Source: Pseudomonadota bacterium
GTDB taxonomy: Bacteria > Pseudomonadota > Gammaproteobacteria > Steroidobacterales > Steroidobacteraceae
Direction: 5' to 3'
NCBI GenBank assembly: GCA_016704655.1
Contig: JADIZR010000012.1
Span: 62,001-126,000, forward strand
Length of the DNA: 64,000 bases
Shown here one piece after another: positions 36,117-45,332 of this stretch; position 1 is the first letter of the stretch, and each line of letters starts with the position of its first letter. A program made the position numbers and the translations under genes. Below the pieces are notes generated by a model. It saw nothing but the letters and a program-made list of their open reading frames with translations. It did no database searches and was not told the DNA's origin.

Positions 36117-36968
36117 ATGGATATTCGCGGGCAACGTCGCAGCTCGAACGTCGAAGACCGCAGGGGCATGTCGCCCGTGCGCAAGGGCGTGGGCCTCAGC
36201 GTGGGCGGGATCCTGTTCCTCATCGTGTTGAGTTTCTTCGGCATCAACCCGCTGCCGTTCCTGGGCGTTGCGACGAAGCAAACCCAGGAGGAGCCGCAAC
36301 AACCGTCACAGCCGTACCAGGAGTCAGCTCCCGAGGCACAACTCAGCGAACTCGCGGGCGTGACGCTCGCACAGACCGAGGAGACCTGGGGAAAACTGTT
36401 CGGTGGCAAGTACACGCCACCGACGCTGGTGATGTTCAGCGGGCAGACGGAATCCGCGTGCGGCATCGGCCAGGCCGCGATGGGACCGTTCTACTGCCCA
36501 CTCGACCAGAAACTCTACCTCGACCTCTCGTTCTTCCAGGAACTCGAGCAGAGATTCGGTGCGCCTGGCGACTTTGCCCAGGCCTACGTGATTGCTCACG
36601 AGGTCGGTCATCACGTGCAGAACCTGACGGGCACGGCCGAAAAAGTGCAGCAGGCCCAGCAGCGCGCGAACAGCAAGGCCGAGGCGAACCAGTACTCCGT
36701 GATGCTGGAACTGCAGGCGGATTGCTACGCCGGCGTGTGGGCGCGCGACGCGGCACCGCGCCTCAACATCACCCAGCAGGACATCGACGAAGGCATGCGC
36801 GCTGCCTCGGCCATCGGGGACGACACACTGCAGCGCGCAACCCAGGGCCGCGTCGTGCCCGATGCGTTCACGCACGGCACGGCGGAACAGCGCAGCCGCT
36901 GGCTGATGACGGGGATGAAATCGGGCGACCCAAACGACTGCGACACGTTCAACTCGCGGCAACTCTGA
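36117..36968 (+). CDS. YpfJ-type neutral zinc metallopeptidase
   Basis: This encodes a 283-residue protein. A cytoplasmic basic start (MDIRGQRRSSNVEDRRG) precedes one membrane helix (about 28-45), then a periplasmic peptidase domain with ESACGIGQAAMGPFYCP, YLDLSFFQEL, the zinc motif AHEVGHHVQ (about 161-169) and the third ligand region ELQADCYAGVWA. Two cysteine pairs may form disulfides. This is the UPF0042-independent YpfJ/putative neutral zinc metallopeptidase family, whose substrate is not established. It is divergent from the ABC operon. Confidence 0.9.
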   Translation: MDIRGQRRSSNVEDRRGMSPVRKGVGLSVGGILFLIVLSFFGINPLPFLGVATKQTQEEPQQPSQPYQESAPEAQLSELAGVTLAQTEETWGKLFGGKYTPPTLVMFSGQTESACGIGQAAMGPFYCPLDQKLYLDLSFFQELEQRFGAPGDFAQAYVIAHEVGHHVQNLTGTAEKVQQAQQRANSKAEANQYSVMLELQADCYAGVWARDAAPRLNITQQDIDEGMRAASAIGDDTLQRATQGRVVPDAFTHGTAEQRSRWLMTGMKSGDPNDCDTFNSRQL

Positions 36969-36973
36969 CTTTC

Positions 36974-37028
36974 GGAAATAGGGGACGCTCACCTATTTCC
37001 GAGAAATAGGTGAGCGTCCCCTATTTCC
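36974..37028. repeat. REPIN-like palindrome, copy 2
   Basis: Perfect 26-base inverted arms (starting GGAAATAGGGGACGCTCACC) are separated by a 3-base loop. It is the same element as 23383-23437. It lies just past the stop of the metallopeptidase gene, a typical REP location, and could act as a transcript-end hairpin. Confidence 0.85.
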
Positions 37029-37124
37029 TCGCCGGGGGCGGGAGAGGTCCACCTGCAGTACCAGGTCCCTAGCGCCGGTCGCGGCTTGCTGGCAGGGAAT
37101 ACAACTACTGATATACTTCTGGCC

Positions 37125-37451
37125 GTGAAGTCGCTCGACTTTCTTGGTGATTCTCTGGACGTCTTGCGGGCTTTTCCCGATGGCGCGCGGCGAGCCGCGG
37201 GATTCCAGCTCGATCGGCTGCAGCGTGGGCTCGAGCCCCTCGACTGGAAGCCAATGACGTCGATCGGCCCCGGCGTACAGGAGATTCGCGTCCGTGAGGA
37301 GAGCGGAACATTCCGGGTGATCTACCTTGCTCGGCTGCCGAAAGCCGTCTACGTGATTCACTGCTTCCAGAAGAAAACGCAGCGCACGCCGCAGCGGGAA
37401 CTGGACTTGGCCCGACGACGACTGACAGAACTGATGAGGATGCAACGATGA
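37125..37451 (+). CDS. higB: HigB/Gp49-family toxin
   Basis: This encodes a 108-residue RelE-fold toxin. The GTG at 37125 is chosen because family members start about here (KSLDFLGDSLDVLRAFPDGA); an upstream TTG adds an atypical leader. AAGFQLDRLQRGLEPLDWKP then VIYLARLPKAVYVIHCFQKK and RTPQRELDLARRRL are diagnostic of phage Gp49-like HigB toxins. A TATACT box at 37112-37117 lies very near the start. Toxin-first order with a 4-base overlap to the antitoxin is typical of higBA. Confidence 0.88.
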   Translation: MKSLDFLGDSLDVLRAFPDGARRAAGFQLDRLQRGLEPLDWKPMTSIGPGVQEIRVREESGTFRVIYLARLPKAVYVIHCFQKKTQRTPQRELDLARRRLTELMRMQR

Positions 37452-37744
37452 CGATCCCCAAGCGTAATGCCTTTGCCTCCGTGTGGGACGCCATCGAGGA
37501 TTCCCGCGAGATCGCTGCGAGTCTCAGACTCCGCGCCGAAGTGGCCAACGCCATCATCGAAGAGATCCGCCGCCGCAAGCTCACTCAGGCCCGAGCGGCA
37601 GCGATCTGCGGCGTCACCCAGCCGCGAATCTCCGATCTCATGCGTGGACGCCTGGATCTCTTCTCGCTCGACGCGTTGATCGACATGGCGGCTCACCTGG
37701 AGTTGCGGACGAGCGTCACGGTCCGCAGAGGTCGCGCCGCCTGA
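37448..37744 (+). CDS. higA: HigA-family XRE antitoxin
   Basis: This encodes a 98-residue protein. The N-terminal segment (SVWDAIEDSREIAASLRLRA) precedes a helix-turn-helix (LTQARAAAICGVTQPRISDL, then MRGRLDLFSLDALIDM). The ATG overlaps the toxin stop (ATGA), so they are coupled. It neutralises the toxin and represses the operon. Confidence 0.9.
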   Translation: MTIPKRNAFASVWDAIEDSREIAASLRLRAEVANAIIEEIRRRKLTQARAAAICGVTQPRISDLMRGRLDLFSLDALIDMAAHLELRTSVTVRRGRAA

Positions 37745-37831
37745 GGCGCGCCAATTCAGCGGGCACCACGCCAACTGGAACTGCGGGAAAATTTCGATAG
37801 CCGTTGCGATTGGCCTCTGGCCAAGCGGCAG

Positions 37832-39007
37832 TCAAAGGTCCACTTTACCGCCGTACCCCGTCAGCTCGAGGTAGCCGCGACCGGCTTCCTGGCCCGTTGA
37901 TTCGTCGACGAGTCGGATCGGGCCCTCCCAATACAGGATTCCAGTCGTCGGACGTGAATCGAGTTCGGCGTCGAGCAGCAGCGGCTCGACGCGATAGCGC
38001 CGGTCACCGACCTGCACGCGCCACTGGACCGGGTAAGTCACACCGGTGCGCGGGGAACGCCAGGACTGCAGCGGCGTCCAGTGCACTGCTTCCGGCCCAA
38101 AGGCTGTTACCTTTCCCGCCCCGGAGATCTTTGCCCCGCCCAGTCCGGCGGGAGACGGCGAACGCAGCGTCGCACTCGCCCAGCGCGAGCCACCCTGACG
38201 ATCGCGCATACGGAAGGCCATGAGCGCCCCGCCATCGGCCATGTTCACGCCCAGCCAGTCCCATCCGAGCGCATCTTCGTCCACGTAATCACTCGACCAT
38301 TCATGGTCGAACCAAGCCTGACCGCTGACTTTTCGAGTGCTGCTACCCACCGTCACTTCACCGCTGACCGCAAGCTGCGGCAGGCTGTAGTAATAACTCG
38401 CTGCGCGCGGATCTGGCCCCTTGCGGCTGTAGCCGCGCCCACCCTGCAGCAACGGCGGCTGCGTCGATACCAGCGTGAGGTCGAAGTCGAAGTCCTCGCC
38501 ATGAACGGCCGTGACATACCGGCCAGGCGCCACCTGCCGGATTGACCAGTCGTCCAGCTTCACGTCCAGCTGGCCCTCGCGGGCATACGCCAGGTCGAAC
38601 CCCGTTCGTGCGCTGCGTTGTGCGTGGTGGAGCTTGCCGCTGACCGGGTCGGCGACTGCGGCATGCGCGAACAGCACCTGACGTGGCGCGAAGCTGCTCG
38701 GGTTGTCGACCGCAAGCCCCGTGCGCACGCGAAAGAACGTGACCTGAAAACCAAGCGGTGCCTTGACCTTGCTCGCGCCATCGTCGAGCTGGCCTGTGAC
38801 GTACCACCATTCGATACGGAAATCGGGGTGACTTCCTTCGTCGCGCGGGAAGGCGAGTTCGTGGCCGGGCAAGACCGGTGGATACGAAGTTTCAGCGCTT
38901 GCGCGCAAGGGGAGGAAGTGCGGAAGGACAAGAAGAAGCAGCAGGGACCGAAAGCTCACATCCGAACCCACCCTGGCTTGCGAGGGAGCAAGAGGACCCA
39001 AACTCAC
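37832..39007 (-). CDS. AttH/CrtC-like lipocalin-domain protein
   Basis: This encodes a 391-residue exported protein with a signal peptide (RSLLLLLVLPHFLPLRASA). The double-lipocalin AttH/CrtC fold is marked by FRIEWWYVTGQLDD, FFRVRTGL, SGQAWFDHEWSSDYVDEDAL and GWDWLGVNMADGGALMAFRM. This family occurs beside FtsX-type permeases and a LolD-like ATPase, as here, and is proposed to act on lipophilic substrates in the periplasm; carotenoid hydration is only one family activity. It overlaps the permease stop by 4 bases. Confidence 0.85.
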   Translation of the reverse strand: MSLGPLAPSQARVGSDVSFRSLLLLLVLPHFLPLRASAETSYPPVLPGHELAFPRDEGSHPDFRIEWWYVTGQLDDGASKVKAPLGFQVTFFRVRTGLAVDNPSSFAPRQVLFAHAAVADPVSGKLHHAQRSARTGFDLAYAREGQLDVKLDDWSIRQVAPGRYVTAVHGEDFDFDLTLVSTQPPLLQGGRGYSRKGPDPRAASYYYSLPQLAVSGEVTVGSSTRKVSGQAWFDHEWSSDYVDEDALGWDWLGVNMADGGALMAFRMRDRQGGSRWASATLRSPSPAGLGGAKISGAGKVTAFGPEAVHWTPLQSWRSPRTGVTYPVQWRVQVGDRRYRVEPLLLDAELDSRPTTGILYWEGPIRLVDESTGQEAGRGYLELTGYGGKVDL

Positions 39008-41568
39008 CAGTCCTCCTTCACCGCACGGATCACGTCCTCGCCCATCGCGCGACGTCCGCTGAAAGCCGCCGTCGCCGCAGCCGCACCGATCAACACGAGG
39101 CTCAGGATCGCAAGCAGGCCCCAGGGCACGTGCACGTCCATCGTCCAGTGAAACGACTGCCGGTTGACGACGAAGATCAGGATCATGCTCACGATCGCGC
39201 CGACGACGAGACCTGCCGCCACCCCGATCGCGCCGAGCGCCGCCCCTTCGAAAGCGAGCATGCGTCCGATCTCGCGGCGCGTGACGCCGAGGTGCCGCAG
39301 CATGCCGAACTCGCCGCGCCGGGCTAGCACCTGTGAACTCGTGCTGGCGCTGATGCCGAACAGGCCGATCAGGACCGCGACGGCTTCGAGCAGGTAGGTG
39401 ACGGCGAAGGTACGGTCGAACAGGGCGAGCGAGCGCTGGCGGATCTCGCCTGGAATGGCGACGTCGTAGTCGCCACTGCGCGCAATGGCGTCGCGCAGCC
39501 GTTCGCTGAATTCCTCGGCATCGGTGCCTTCCCGCAGCCAGAGCGCCACCGTGGTGGCGGTGCGTTCCCCGCTCAATTCGATGAAGGTTTCGCGGTTCAT
39601 GACGATCGAGCCGCCCGGACGTTCGTAATCGCGCCAGATGCCGCGCACCGCTGCGCGCACGACCTTGCCGCCGACAGGCAGGTCAAATTCCGTGCCGACA
39701 TCGAATCCGCGCAGGTCCAGCGCAGCCTCGGAAGCCCACACCGGAATGGCTCCCTGCGGCGCGGGCCCCGTCGCCGACCGTCGGATCGGAATCACCTGGT
39801 CGGCGGTAGATTCAAGGATCGGGCGCGCGATGATGGTGAGGGGCAGTCGCTCGCCGGGCAACAGCACGTCCTGGAATTTTACGAAGTCCGCACGGGTAAT
39901 CTCGGGCAGTGCCGTGATGGATCGTTGCGCATTCACGTCCAGGTAGGCGCCGGCCGCGGCAGAGCCCGCGCGCACGTAAAGATCCGCCGGCAGGATGCGC
40001 TGCATCCACGCCTCGAGCGACATGCGGAACGAGAACACCATGATCGCCATCGCGACCATCAGGCTGAAGCTGACGAGCACGGCGGCAATACTTACGGTGG
40101 CACGACGCGCCGTACCACGGAGCTGCGCCACCGCCACCTGGCGCCACGCGGGTCCGTCGGTGCGGAGGCGAGCGAACACGGTGGACGCAATACTCGGCGT
40201 CAGGAAGACAGCCCCGAGCAGGAGGCACGCGATCGCAACGTAGCCCGGCAGCGCAATGCCCTCGAGCGGCGGCAAGGCGAGCGCGAGAACGCCGGCCGCG
40301 AATAAGGCGAGCGCGATTCTGCCGTGGGTACGCGACGCCATCGGAGCTTCGTCGCCGGCTTTGAGCGCTGCGGCCGCTGGCACCGACGCGGCCTCGCGAG
40401 CGGGCCCGAACGTGGCGACCAGCGCGGCGCCGACGCCGAGCAGGAAGAAAGCGAGGTACTCGCCCGCGCTGACGTTCAGCGCAGGTGCGACGCCGCGAAA
40501 GTAGCCGGCCCCGAGGTCGGCGCCGAAGGCAGCGAGCCCCGCACGTGCCACGAGCGCACCGAGGATGACACCCAGCGCGGCGCCGAGCGCACCCACGATC
40601 GTTCCCGCCAGCAGGGACGCCGCAAGTTGCTCGCGCACCGACATGCCCATGGCGTGCAGCAGCGCGATTTCGCGGCGGCGGCGCGCCACTGCGAGCGATT
40701 GCGTGGCGTAGACCAGGAACGCGCCTGTGAACAGCGCGACCAGCGCCAGCGCCGTCAGGTTCGACCGGTACGCGCGGGTCAGGCGCACGGCGTCGTCCGT
40801 CGCTTCGCCCGGCGTGACGACCTGGGCGCCGGGCGGCAGCAAGGCCGCGATGGCGGTGCGAACGGCTTGGCCGTCGGCTTGCGGCGCAAGTCGAAGATCG
40901 ACGCGATCGAGTCGCCCCAAGCGTTGCAATCGCCACTGCGCTTCACCGATGTCCAGCACTCCGACAGGTTGGGCATAGGCACCGGGCGGCAATACGCCGG
41001 CGACACGGAAACGCACCCGGTCGAGCGCCACCTGCACGTCGAGGTCATCACCAACCTCGAGTTCCAGTGACTGTGCCGCCGCGGGACTCAGCCAGATAGA
41101 ATTTTCGGCCAGCAGCCCCTGCCCTTGCCGCTCGGTCGCAGCACCGGCGCCCGCGAGCGCTGGCTGCAACTGCATTGCGCGGAACGGGTCGATGCCAAGC
41201 AGCTTCAGGTTCCGCTCACGTCCCGGCAATCGGACCTGCACCTCGACGACCGGGCTCGCAGCAGCCACGCCGGGCACGCGCAGGAGCCGAGGAAACAGCG
41301 ATTCGTCGAATCCAGCGCCCGGTGACTGCACGGAGAGATCGGCGAGGCCGAACAGCGAGCGCGACGCGCCCTGTACTTCGTCGGCGGCTACGCGATTGAT
41401 CAGATAGACCGCGAAACCGAGCGCGACGCCGAGCGCAATCGCGAGGACGGCCAGCAGAGTGCGACCCGGCGCCTGGCGCAGCGGACCGAAGGCCGCGGCA
41501 TCAAGCAGCGACAGTCGGGCCCGCAGCGCGTTCCTGCCCGGCGGCAGTGCTTGTGCCGCAACGCTCAT
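39004..41568 (-). CDS. Large FtsX-family ABC permease
   Basis: This encodes an 854-residue protein with two FtsX modules. It has one N-terminal helix (LLAVLAIALGVALGFAVYLI), a periplasmic region of about 200 residues, a first FtsX block (REIALLHAMGMSVREQLAAS with flanking helices), two extra helices, a second periplasmic region (about 520-710), and a second FtsX block (GEFGMLRHLGVTRREIGRML). The 10-helix size is typical of LolCDE-like or AttF-type exporters. It is coupled by 4-base overlaps to both neighbours and is the membrane part of the ATPase/permease/AttH trio. Confidence 0.9.
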   Translation of the reverse strand: MSVAAQALPPGRNALRARLSLLDAAAFGPLRQAPGRTLLAVLAIALGVALGFAVYLINRVAADEVQGASRSLFGLADLSVQSPGAGFDESLFPRLLRVPGVAAASPVVEVQVRLPGRERNLKLLGIDPFRAMQLQPALAGAGAATERQGQGLLAENSIWLSPAAAQSLELEVGDDLDVQVALDRVRFRVAGVLPPGAYAQPVGVLDIGEAQWRLQRLGRLDRVDLRLAPQADGQAVRTAIAALLPPGAQVVTPGEATDDAVRLTRAYRSNLTALALVALFTGAFLVYATQSLAVARRRREIALLHAMGMSVREQLAASLLAGTIVGALGAALGVILGALVARAGLAAFGADLGAGYFRGVAPALNVSAGEYLAFFLLGVGAALVATFGPAREAASVPAAAALKAGDEAPMASRTHGRIALALFAAGVLALALPPLEGIALPGYVAIACLLLGAVFLTPSIASTVFARLRTDGPAWRQVAVAQLRGTARRATVSIAAVLVSFSLMVAMAIMVFSFRMSLEAWMQRILPADLYVRAGSAAAGAYLDVNAQRSITALPEITRADFVKFQDVLLPGERLPLTIIARPILESTADQVIPIRRSATGPAPQGAIPVWASEAALDLRGFDVGTEFDLPVGGKVVRAAVRGIWRDYERPGGSIVMNRETFIELSGERTATTVALWLREGTDAEEFSERLRDAIARSGDYDVAIPGEIRQRSLALFDRTFAVTYLLEAVAVLIGLFGISASTSSQVLARRGEFGMLRHLGVTRREIGRMLAFEGAALGAIGVAAGLVVGAIVSMILIFVVNRQSFHWTMDVHVPWGLLAILSLVLIGAAAATAAFSGRRAMGEDVIRAVKEDW

Positions 41569-42233
41569 GGTCGAAGCGTCAGTCCGGCACGCGTGAGTTC
41601 GTAGACACGGTCGGTCGAAGCTGCCGCCGCGGCCGAATGCGTAACGAGGATGCCCGCCGCGTTGTCCCGCTTGATCTGCGCACGCAGCACTTCCAGGATC
41701 ATCGCCGCATTGTCGGGATCGAGATTGCCCGTCGGCTCGTCGGCGAGGACCAGAGCGGGACGGTGCGCCAGCGCGCGCGCCACGGCGACACGCTGCGACT
41801 CGCCGCCCGATAGCTCGCGCGGGAAACTGGATGCGCGGTCGGCCAGGCCCACGGCCTCGAGCAGTTCCAGCACGCGTTCGTCGGCAGCGCGGCCCGCGTG
41901 CCCATTCAGCGCCAGCGGCAACGCGACGTTGCGGGCGATGCTCAAGTGCGGCAGCAGGTGGAACGCCTGGAACACGAACCCCATGCGGGTGCGGCGGACC
42001 TGAGTGCGCTCCTCCTCGCCGAGCGTGGCGAGGTCACGCCCTTCGAGCAGCAGTTGGCCGCTGTCGGGTACATCCAGTCCAGCGATCAGGTTCAGCAGTG
42101 TGGACTTGCCGACACCGGATTCGCCGACGATCGCAACGTACTCGCCCGGCACGACGGTGAGCGCCACACGGTCGAGTACGCAGCGGCCGGCCGGGCCGCC
42201 GAAGGACTTCGAGACTGCAATGAGTTGGAGCAT
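41565..42233 (-). CDS. LolD-like ABC transporter ATPase
   Basis: This encodes a 222-residue ATPase. Walker A is GESGVGKSTLLN (about residue 39), the Q-loop is in FVFQAFHLLPHLSI, the signature is LSGGESQRVAVARAL, and Walker B is LVLADEPTGNLDPDN. Size and motifs place it in the LolD/MacB-ATPase group serving FtsX-type permeases. It is the first gene of the trio, with its stop overlapping the permease start (ATGA). Confidence 0.9.
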   Translation of the reverse strand: MLQLIAVSKSFGGPAGRCVLDRVALTVVPGEYVAIVGESGVGKSTLLNLIAGLDVPDSGQLLLEGRDLATLGEEERTQVRRTRMGFVFQAFHLLPHLSIARNVALPLALNGHAGRAADERVLELLEAVGLADRASSFPRELSGGESQRVAVARALAHRPALVLADEPTGNLDPDNAAMILEVLRAQIKRDNAAGILVTHSAAAAASTDRVYELTRAGLTLRP

Positions 42234-42299
42234 CTGATCTGATGGTAGGCGTTGCGGGGACCAGATTCACGGCCACCAACGAACCTGCTTGGATCCTGC

Positions 42300-42498
42300 A
42301 ACCGTGACGAGACGGCCCACAGGACTGCCTCACCCGTCGACCAAGATCAGCGAACTCGCGGCAATGACGGGCCGCAAGCAGGGCAACCTGTCACGTACTC
42401 TCTAGACCATGTCCCGCTACGGACTGGTGAGAATGGAGCGTGCGAATCGGCAGGTGCGTCCGATCGTCGAGGGCGAGCGATATCAAATCGTGGCGTAG
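42300..42498 (+). pseudogene. Winged-helix regulator remnant with internal stop
   Basis: The plus strand reads KISELAAMTGRKQGNLSRTL, then TAG, then in the same frame TMSRYGLVRMERANRQVRPI followed by VEGERYQIVA and a stop at 42498. This matches the C-terminal half of a MarR/HTH-type antitoxin or regulator family (TGR...NLSRTLKTM...YGLVRM). The 5' half is missing and one codon has become a stop. It lies in the gap between the LolD-like gene and hipBA. Confidence 0.6.
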
Positions 42499-42623
42499 AA
42501 CCCGAAGTTGGCGAGCTCCGTCACGCCCGCCACGCTATTGCGAATTCCCGGCCTGTCGAATTGCCAAAATTCCATTGTTTTCATCACAGGCGATTCATTT
42601 TGCTTGCGAACTCCGGAGAACTA

Positions 42624-42658
42624 GCCTATTTTATTAGGCGTTATCTATTATTACGCCT
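42624..42658. promoter_or_regulatory. Overlapping inverted repeats upstream of hipBA
   Basis: GCCTATTTTATTAGGC (42624-42639) and AGGCG...CGCCT (42636-42658) are two overlapping inverted repeats in an AT-rich stretch just before hipB. They are plausible HipB operators over the promoter. Confidence 0.65.
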
Positions 42659-42664
42659 GAAATT

Positions 42665-42997
42665 ATGAGCTATTTTACTATTCCGCCGCCCGTCTCCGAG
42701 CATATCGCCGAGTTCGGCCGCCGTGTCCGGGTCGCTCGGATTCGTCGCGGCTGGTCAGTGGTGGAGCTCGCCAGCAAAGCGGGGGTTAACCGCAACACGC
42801 TCACCGCACTTGAACTCGGCAAGCCCGGCACGGCCATTGGCGTCTGTTTCACCGCGCTATGGGCGCTCGGCCTTGAAAAGTCTCTGGACGCCGTGGCCGA
42901 CCCCGACACCGATGTTCACGGCAAGGCGCTCGAAGCCTCCCGTCGCCCCACACGCGTGGGCAAACCACGCAAGAGCGGCAACGACTATGACTTCTGA
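42665..42997 (+). CDS. hipB: HipB-like XRE antitoxin
   Basis: This encodes a 110-residue protein. Residues about 12-60 form a helix-turn-helix (FGRRVRVARIRRGWSVVELA, then SKAGVNRNTLTALELGKPG). The C-terminal tail is basic (RRPTRVGKPRKSG). Such proteins bind operators upstream of hipBA and inhibit the HipA kinase. It overlaps hipA by 11 bases. The AT-rich promoter contrasts with the GC-rich surroundings. Confidence 0.85.
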   Translation: MSYFTIPPPVSEHIAEFGRRVRVARIRRGWSVVELASKAGVNRNTLTALELGKPGTAIGVCFTALWALGLEKSLDAVADPDTDVHGKALEASRRPTRVGKPRKSGNDYDF

Positions 42998-44258
42998 ACG
43001 CGAAGCCTACGTCTACATCCAGCTCCCCGGCACGCTGGACACGGTGCCGGCGGCGCTGCTTAGAGTGCAGACGCTGCCCGACGGCACGCAGATCGGTCGC
43101 TTTCGCTACGGCGACCGCTATCTGCAGCGTGCCGAGGCGGTGGCAATTGACCCGTACCGCCTGCCGCTCGAAAAGACTGTCCACGAGTTCACTCAACTCA
43201 AAGGCATTCCCGGCGCGCTGCGCGACGCCAGCCCCGATGCCTGGGGGCGGCGGGTCATCGAACACAAGCTCGAACGCGCCGCCGGTGATCTACATGAAAT
43301 CGACTACCTCCTGAACGGCCCACAGGATGGCGCCGGCTACCTGAGCTTTGGCCTCACGGCGGAACCGCCCGCCCCCAGGCGCCAGTACAACCGCACGCAC
43401 CAGCTCGCTGAATTGATTGCGGCAGCTCAAGCCATCAAGGACGGCAAGCCGGTGCCCGTGCAACTGCTGGAGCAGGTCGATCCCGGCACCAGCATGGGTG
43501 GTGCCCGTCCCAAGGCCACCATCGAGGACATGCAGCGTCTGTGGCTGGGCAAGTTCCCCGCCAAGGACGATCGCTACAACCTGCAGCGCATCGAGTACGC
43601 CACTCTCGACCTTGCACGCCGCTGCGGCCTGAACGTCACACAGGCACGCCTGCAGACGGTCGGCGACAGTGATGTACTGATGCTGCAGCGCTTCGATCGT
43701 GAATACACACACAAGGGCTATCTACGCTTCGGACTGGTCAGTGGACTGACTGTGCTCGACTGCGACGACAGCTATCTGAATCGTGAACGCTGGTCCTATC
43801 CACTGCTGGCCGACAACCTGCGCCGCTGGTCCGACAAACCCCAGGTCGATTGCACTGAACTGTTCCGGCGTATGGTCTTCAACGCCGCGGTGACCAACAA
43901 CGACGATCACCCACGCAATCACGCCCTGCTGCGCCGACCCAAGGGATGGCGCCTATCGCCCGCCTATGACCTGGTGCCTGCACCCGTGGTTAGCCTGGAG
44001 CGACGCGATCTGGCATTGACCGTGGGCAACCATGGACGCACGGCCAGCCTCTACAACCTGTTGTCGCAGACTGGTCGCTTCGGGCTGTCGACCGAAGATG
44101 CCCGCAAGGAAATTGATCAGATCGTCGCGGTTGCACGTCGATGGCGCGAGAGCTTCTTCGCTTGCGGCGTGTCGGCTCAGGACCTGGACCACATCGCTCC
44201 GGCCATCCTGCCCGAGTGTTTTTTCCTTGAAAGACCCGTGGTGAATGAATCGCCGTAG
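42987..44258 (+). CDS. hipA: HipA-family serine/threonine kinase toxin
   Basis: This encodes a 423-residue protein. The N-terminal couple domain (YIQLPGTLDTVPAALLRV) is followed by the kinase core with the phosphorylatable loop TSMGGARPKATIEDM (about 164-178), the catalytic NNDDHPRNHALL (about 309-320) and the metal-binding LSPAYDLVPAP. HipA kinases phosphorylate aminoacyl-tRNA synthetases and stop growth. The ATG at 42987 lies within the 3' end of hipB. The motifs are intact, so it is likely functional. Confidence 0.9.
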   Translation: MTSEREAYVYIQLPGTLDTVPAALLRVQTLPDGTQIGRFRYGDRYLQRAEAVAIDPYRLPLEKTVHEFTQLKGIPGALRDASPDAWGRRVIEHKLERAAGDLHEIDYLLNGPQDGAGYLSFGLTAEPPAPRRQYNRTHQLAELIAAAQAIKDGKPVPVQLLEQVDPGTSMGGARPKATIEDMQRLWLGKFPAKDDRYNLQRIEYATLDLARRCGLNVTQARLQTVGDSDVLMLQRFDREYTHKGYLRFGLVSGLTVLDCDDSYLNRERWSYPLLADNLRRWSDKPQVDCTELFRRMVFNAAVTNNDDHPRNHALLRRPKGWRLSPAYDLVPAPVVSLERRDLALTVGNHGRTASLYNLLSQTGRFGLSTEDARKEIDQIVAVARRWRESFFACGVSAQDLDHIAPAILPECFFLERPVVNESP

Positions 44259-44306
44259 CAGGTGCTGAATGCAGGCCAGGTCAGAGGAAACACACTGACG
44301 CCAGGA

Positions 44307-45329
44307 CTACTTCTTGCGCGCCGATGCCTTGGCTTTCTTCTTCGCGGAAGCCTTACGCGGTGCAGCCTTATTCACCGCGACCTTCGCCTTGCGCACGGCC
44401 ACCTTGGTTTTGGCTTTCGCCTTGACCGGGGCCACCTTGACCCTGGCCCTCGTGACGCGACCCTTAAGCCGCTTGAAGATCGCCGCGCCGAGTTCCGCAG
44501 GCGAGCGAACCGTCGTGACGCGCGCCGCTTCCAGTGCCGCGAACTTGTCCGCCGCCGTGCCTTTGCCCCCCGAAATCACCGCGCCGGCGTGACCCATGCG
44601 CTTGCCCGGGGGTGCCGTGACGCCCGCGATGTAGGCAACCACCGGCTTCGTGACGTGCTTGCGGATGAATTCCGCACCCGCCTCTTCGTCGCTGCCGCCG
44701 ATCTCGCCGACCATGATGATGCCTTCGGTCTGCGGGTCGTCCTGGAACAGCGCCAGCACGTCGATGAAGTTCATGCCGCGGACCGGATCGCCACCGATGC
44801 CGACACAGGTGCTCTGACCAAGACCGACGTTGGTCGTCTGGAACACTGCTTCGTACGTGAGCGTGCCCGAGCGCGAAACGATGCCGACCTTGCCCTTCTT
44901 GTGAATGAAGCCCGGCATGATGCCGATCTTGCATTCGCCGGGCGTGATCACGCCAGGGCAGTTCGGGCCGACGAGTCGTGACTTTGAATCCTGCAGCGCC
45001 GCCTTGACCTTGACCATGTCGTTCACCGGGATGCCTTCGGTGATGCACACGATCAGTTCGATGCCGGCATCGGCGGCTTCTATGATCGCGTCGGCCGCGA
45101 ACGGCGGCGGCACGTAGATCATCGTCGCGTTGGCTGCGGTCTTCGCCACGGCATCGCGCACGGTGTCGAACACCGGCAGGCCGAGGTGCTTCTCGCCGCC
45201 GCGGCCCGGCGTCACGCCGCCGACCACCTTGGTGCCGTAATCGAGGCAGCCCTGCGAATGGAACGTACCCTGCTTGCCAGTGAAGCCCTGGCAGATGACG
45301 CGCGTGTTCTTGTTGATCAGGATCGACAT
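44307..45329 (-). CDS. sucD: Succinyl-CoA synthetase alpha subunit with a Lys/Ala-rich tail
   Basis: This encodes a 340-residue protein, whereas family members are about 290 residues. The core is normal: a CoA-binding Rossmann part (QGFTGKQGTFHSQGCLDYGT), GPNCPGVITPGECKIG, and the phosphohistidine in GKRMGHAGAVISGG (about 248). It forms succinate, CoA and NTP interconversion with SucC in the TCA cycle. From about residue 290 an extra tail of about 48 residues is mostly Lys, Ala and Val (RARVKVAPVKAKAKTKVAV; KASAKKKAKASARKK), resembling histone H1-like or AlgP-type tails. It starts 3 bases after sucC. Confidence 0.95.
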   Translation of the reverse strand: MSILINKNTRVICQGFTGKQGTFHSQGCLDYGTKVVGGVTPGRGGEKHLGLPVFDTVRDAVAKTAANATMIYVPPPFAADAIIEAADAGIELIVCITEGIPVNDMVKVKAALQDSKSRLVGPNCPGVITPGECKIGIMPGFIHKKGKVGIVSRSGTLTYEAVFQTTNVGLGQSTCVGIGGDPVRGMNFIDVLALFQDDPQTEGIIMVGEIGGSDEEAGAEFIRKHVTKPVVAYIAGVTAPPGKRMGHAGAVISGGKGTAADKFAALEAARVTTVRSPAELGAAIFKRLKGRVTRARVKVAPVKAKAKTKVAVRKAKVAVNKAAPRKASAKKKAKASARKK

Positions 45330-45332
45330 GGG

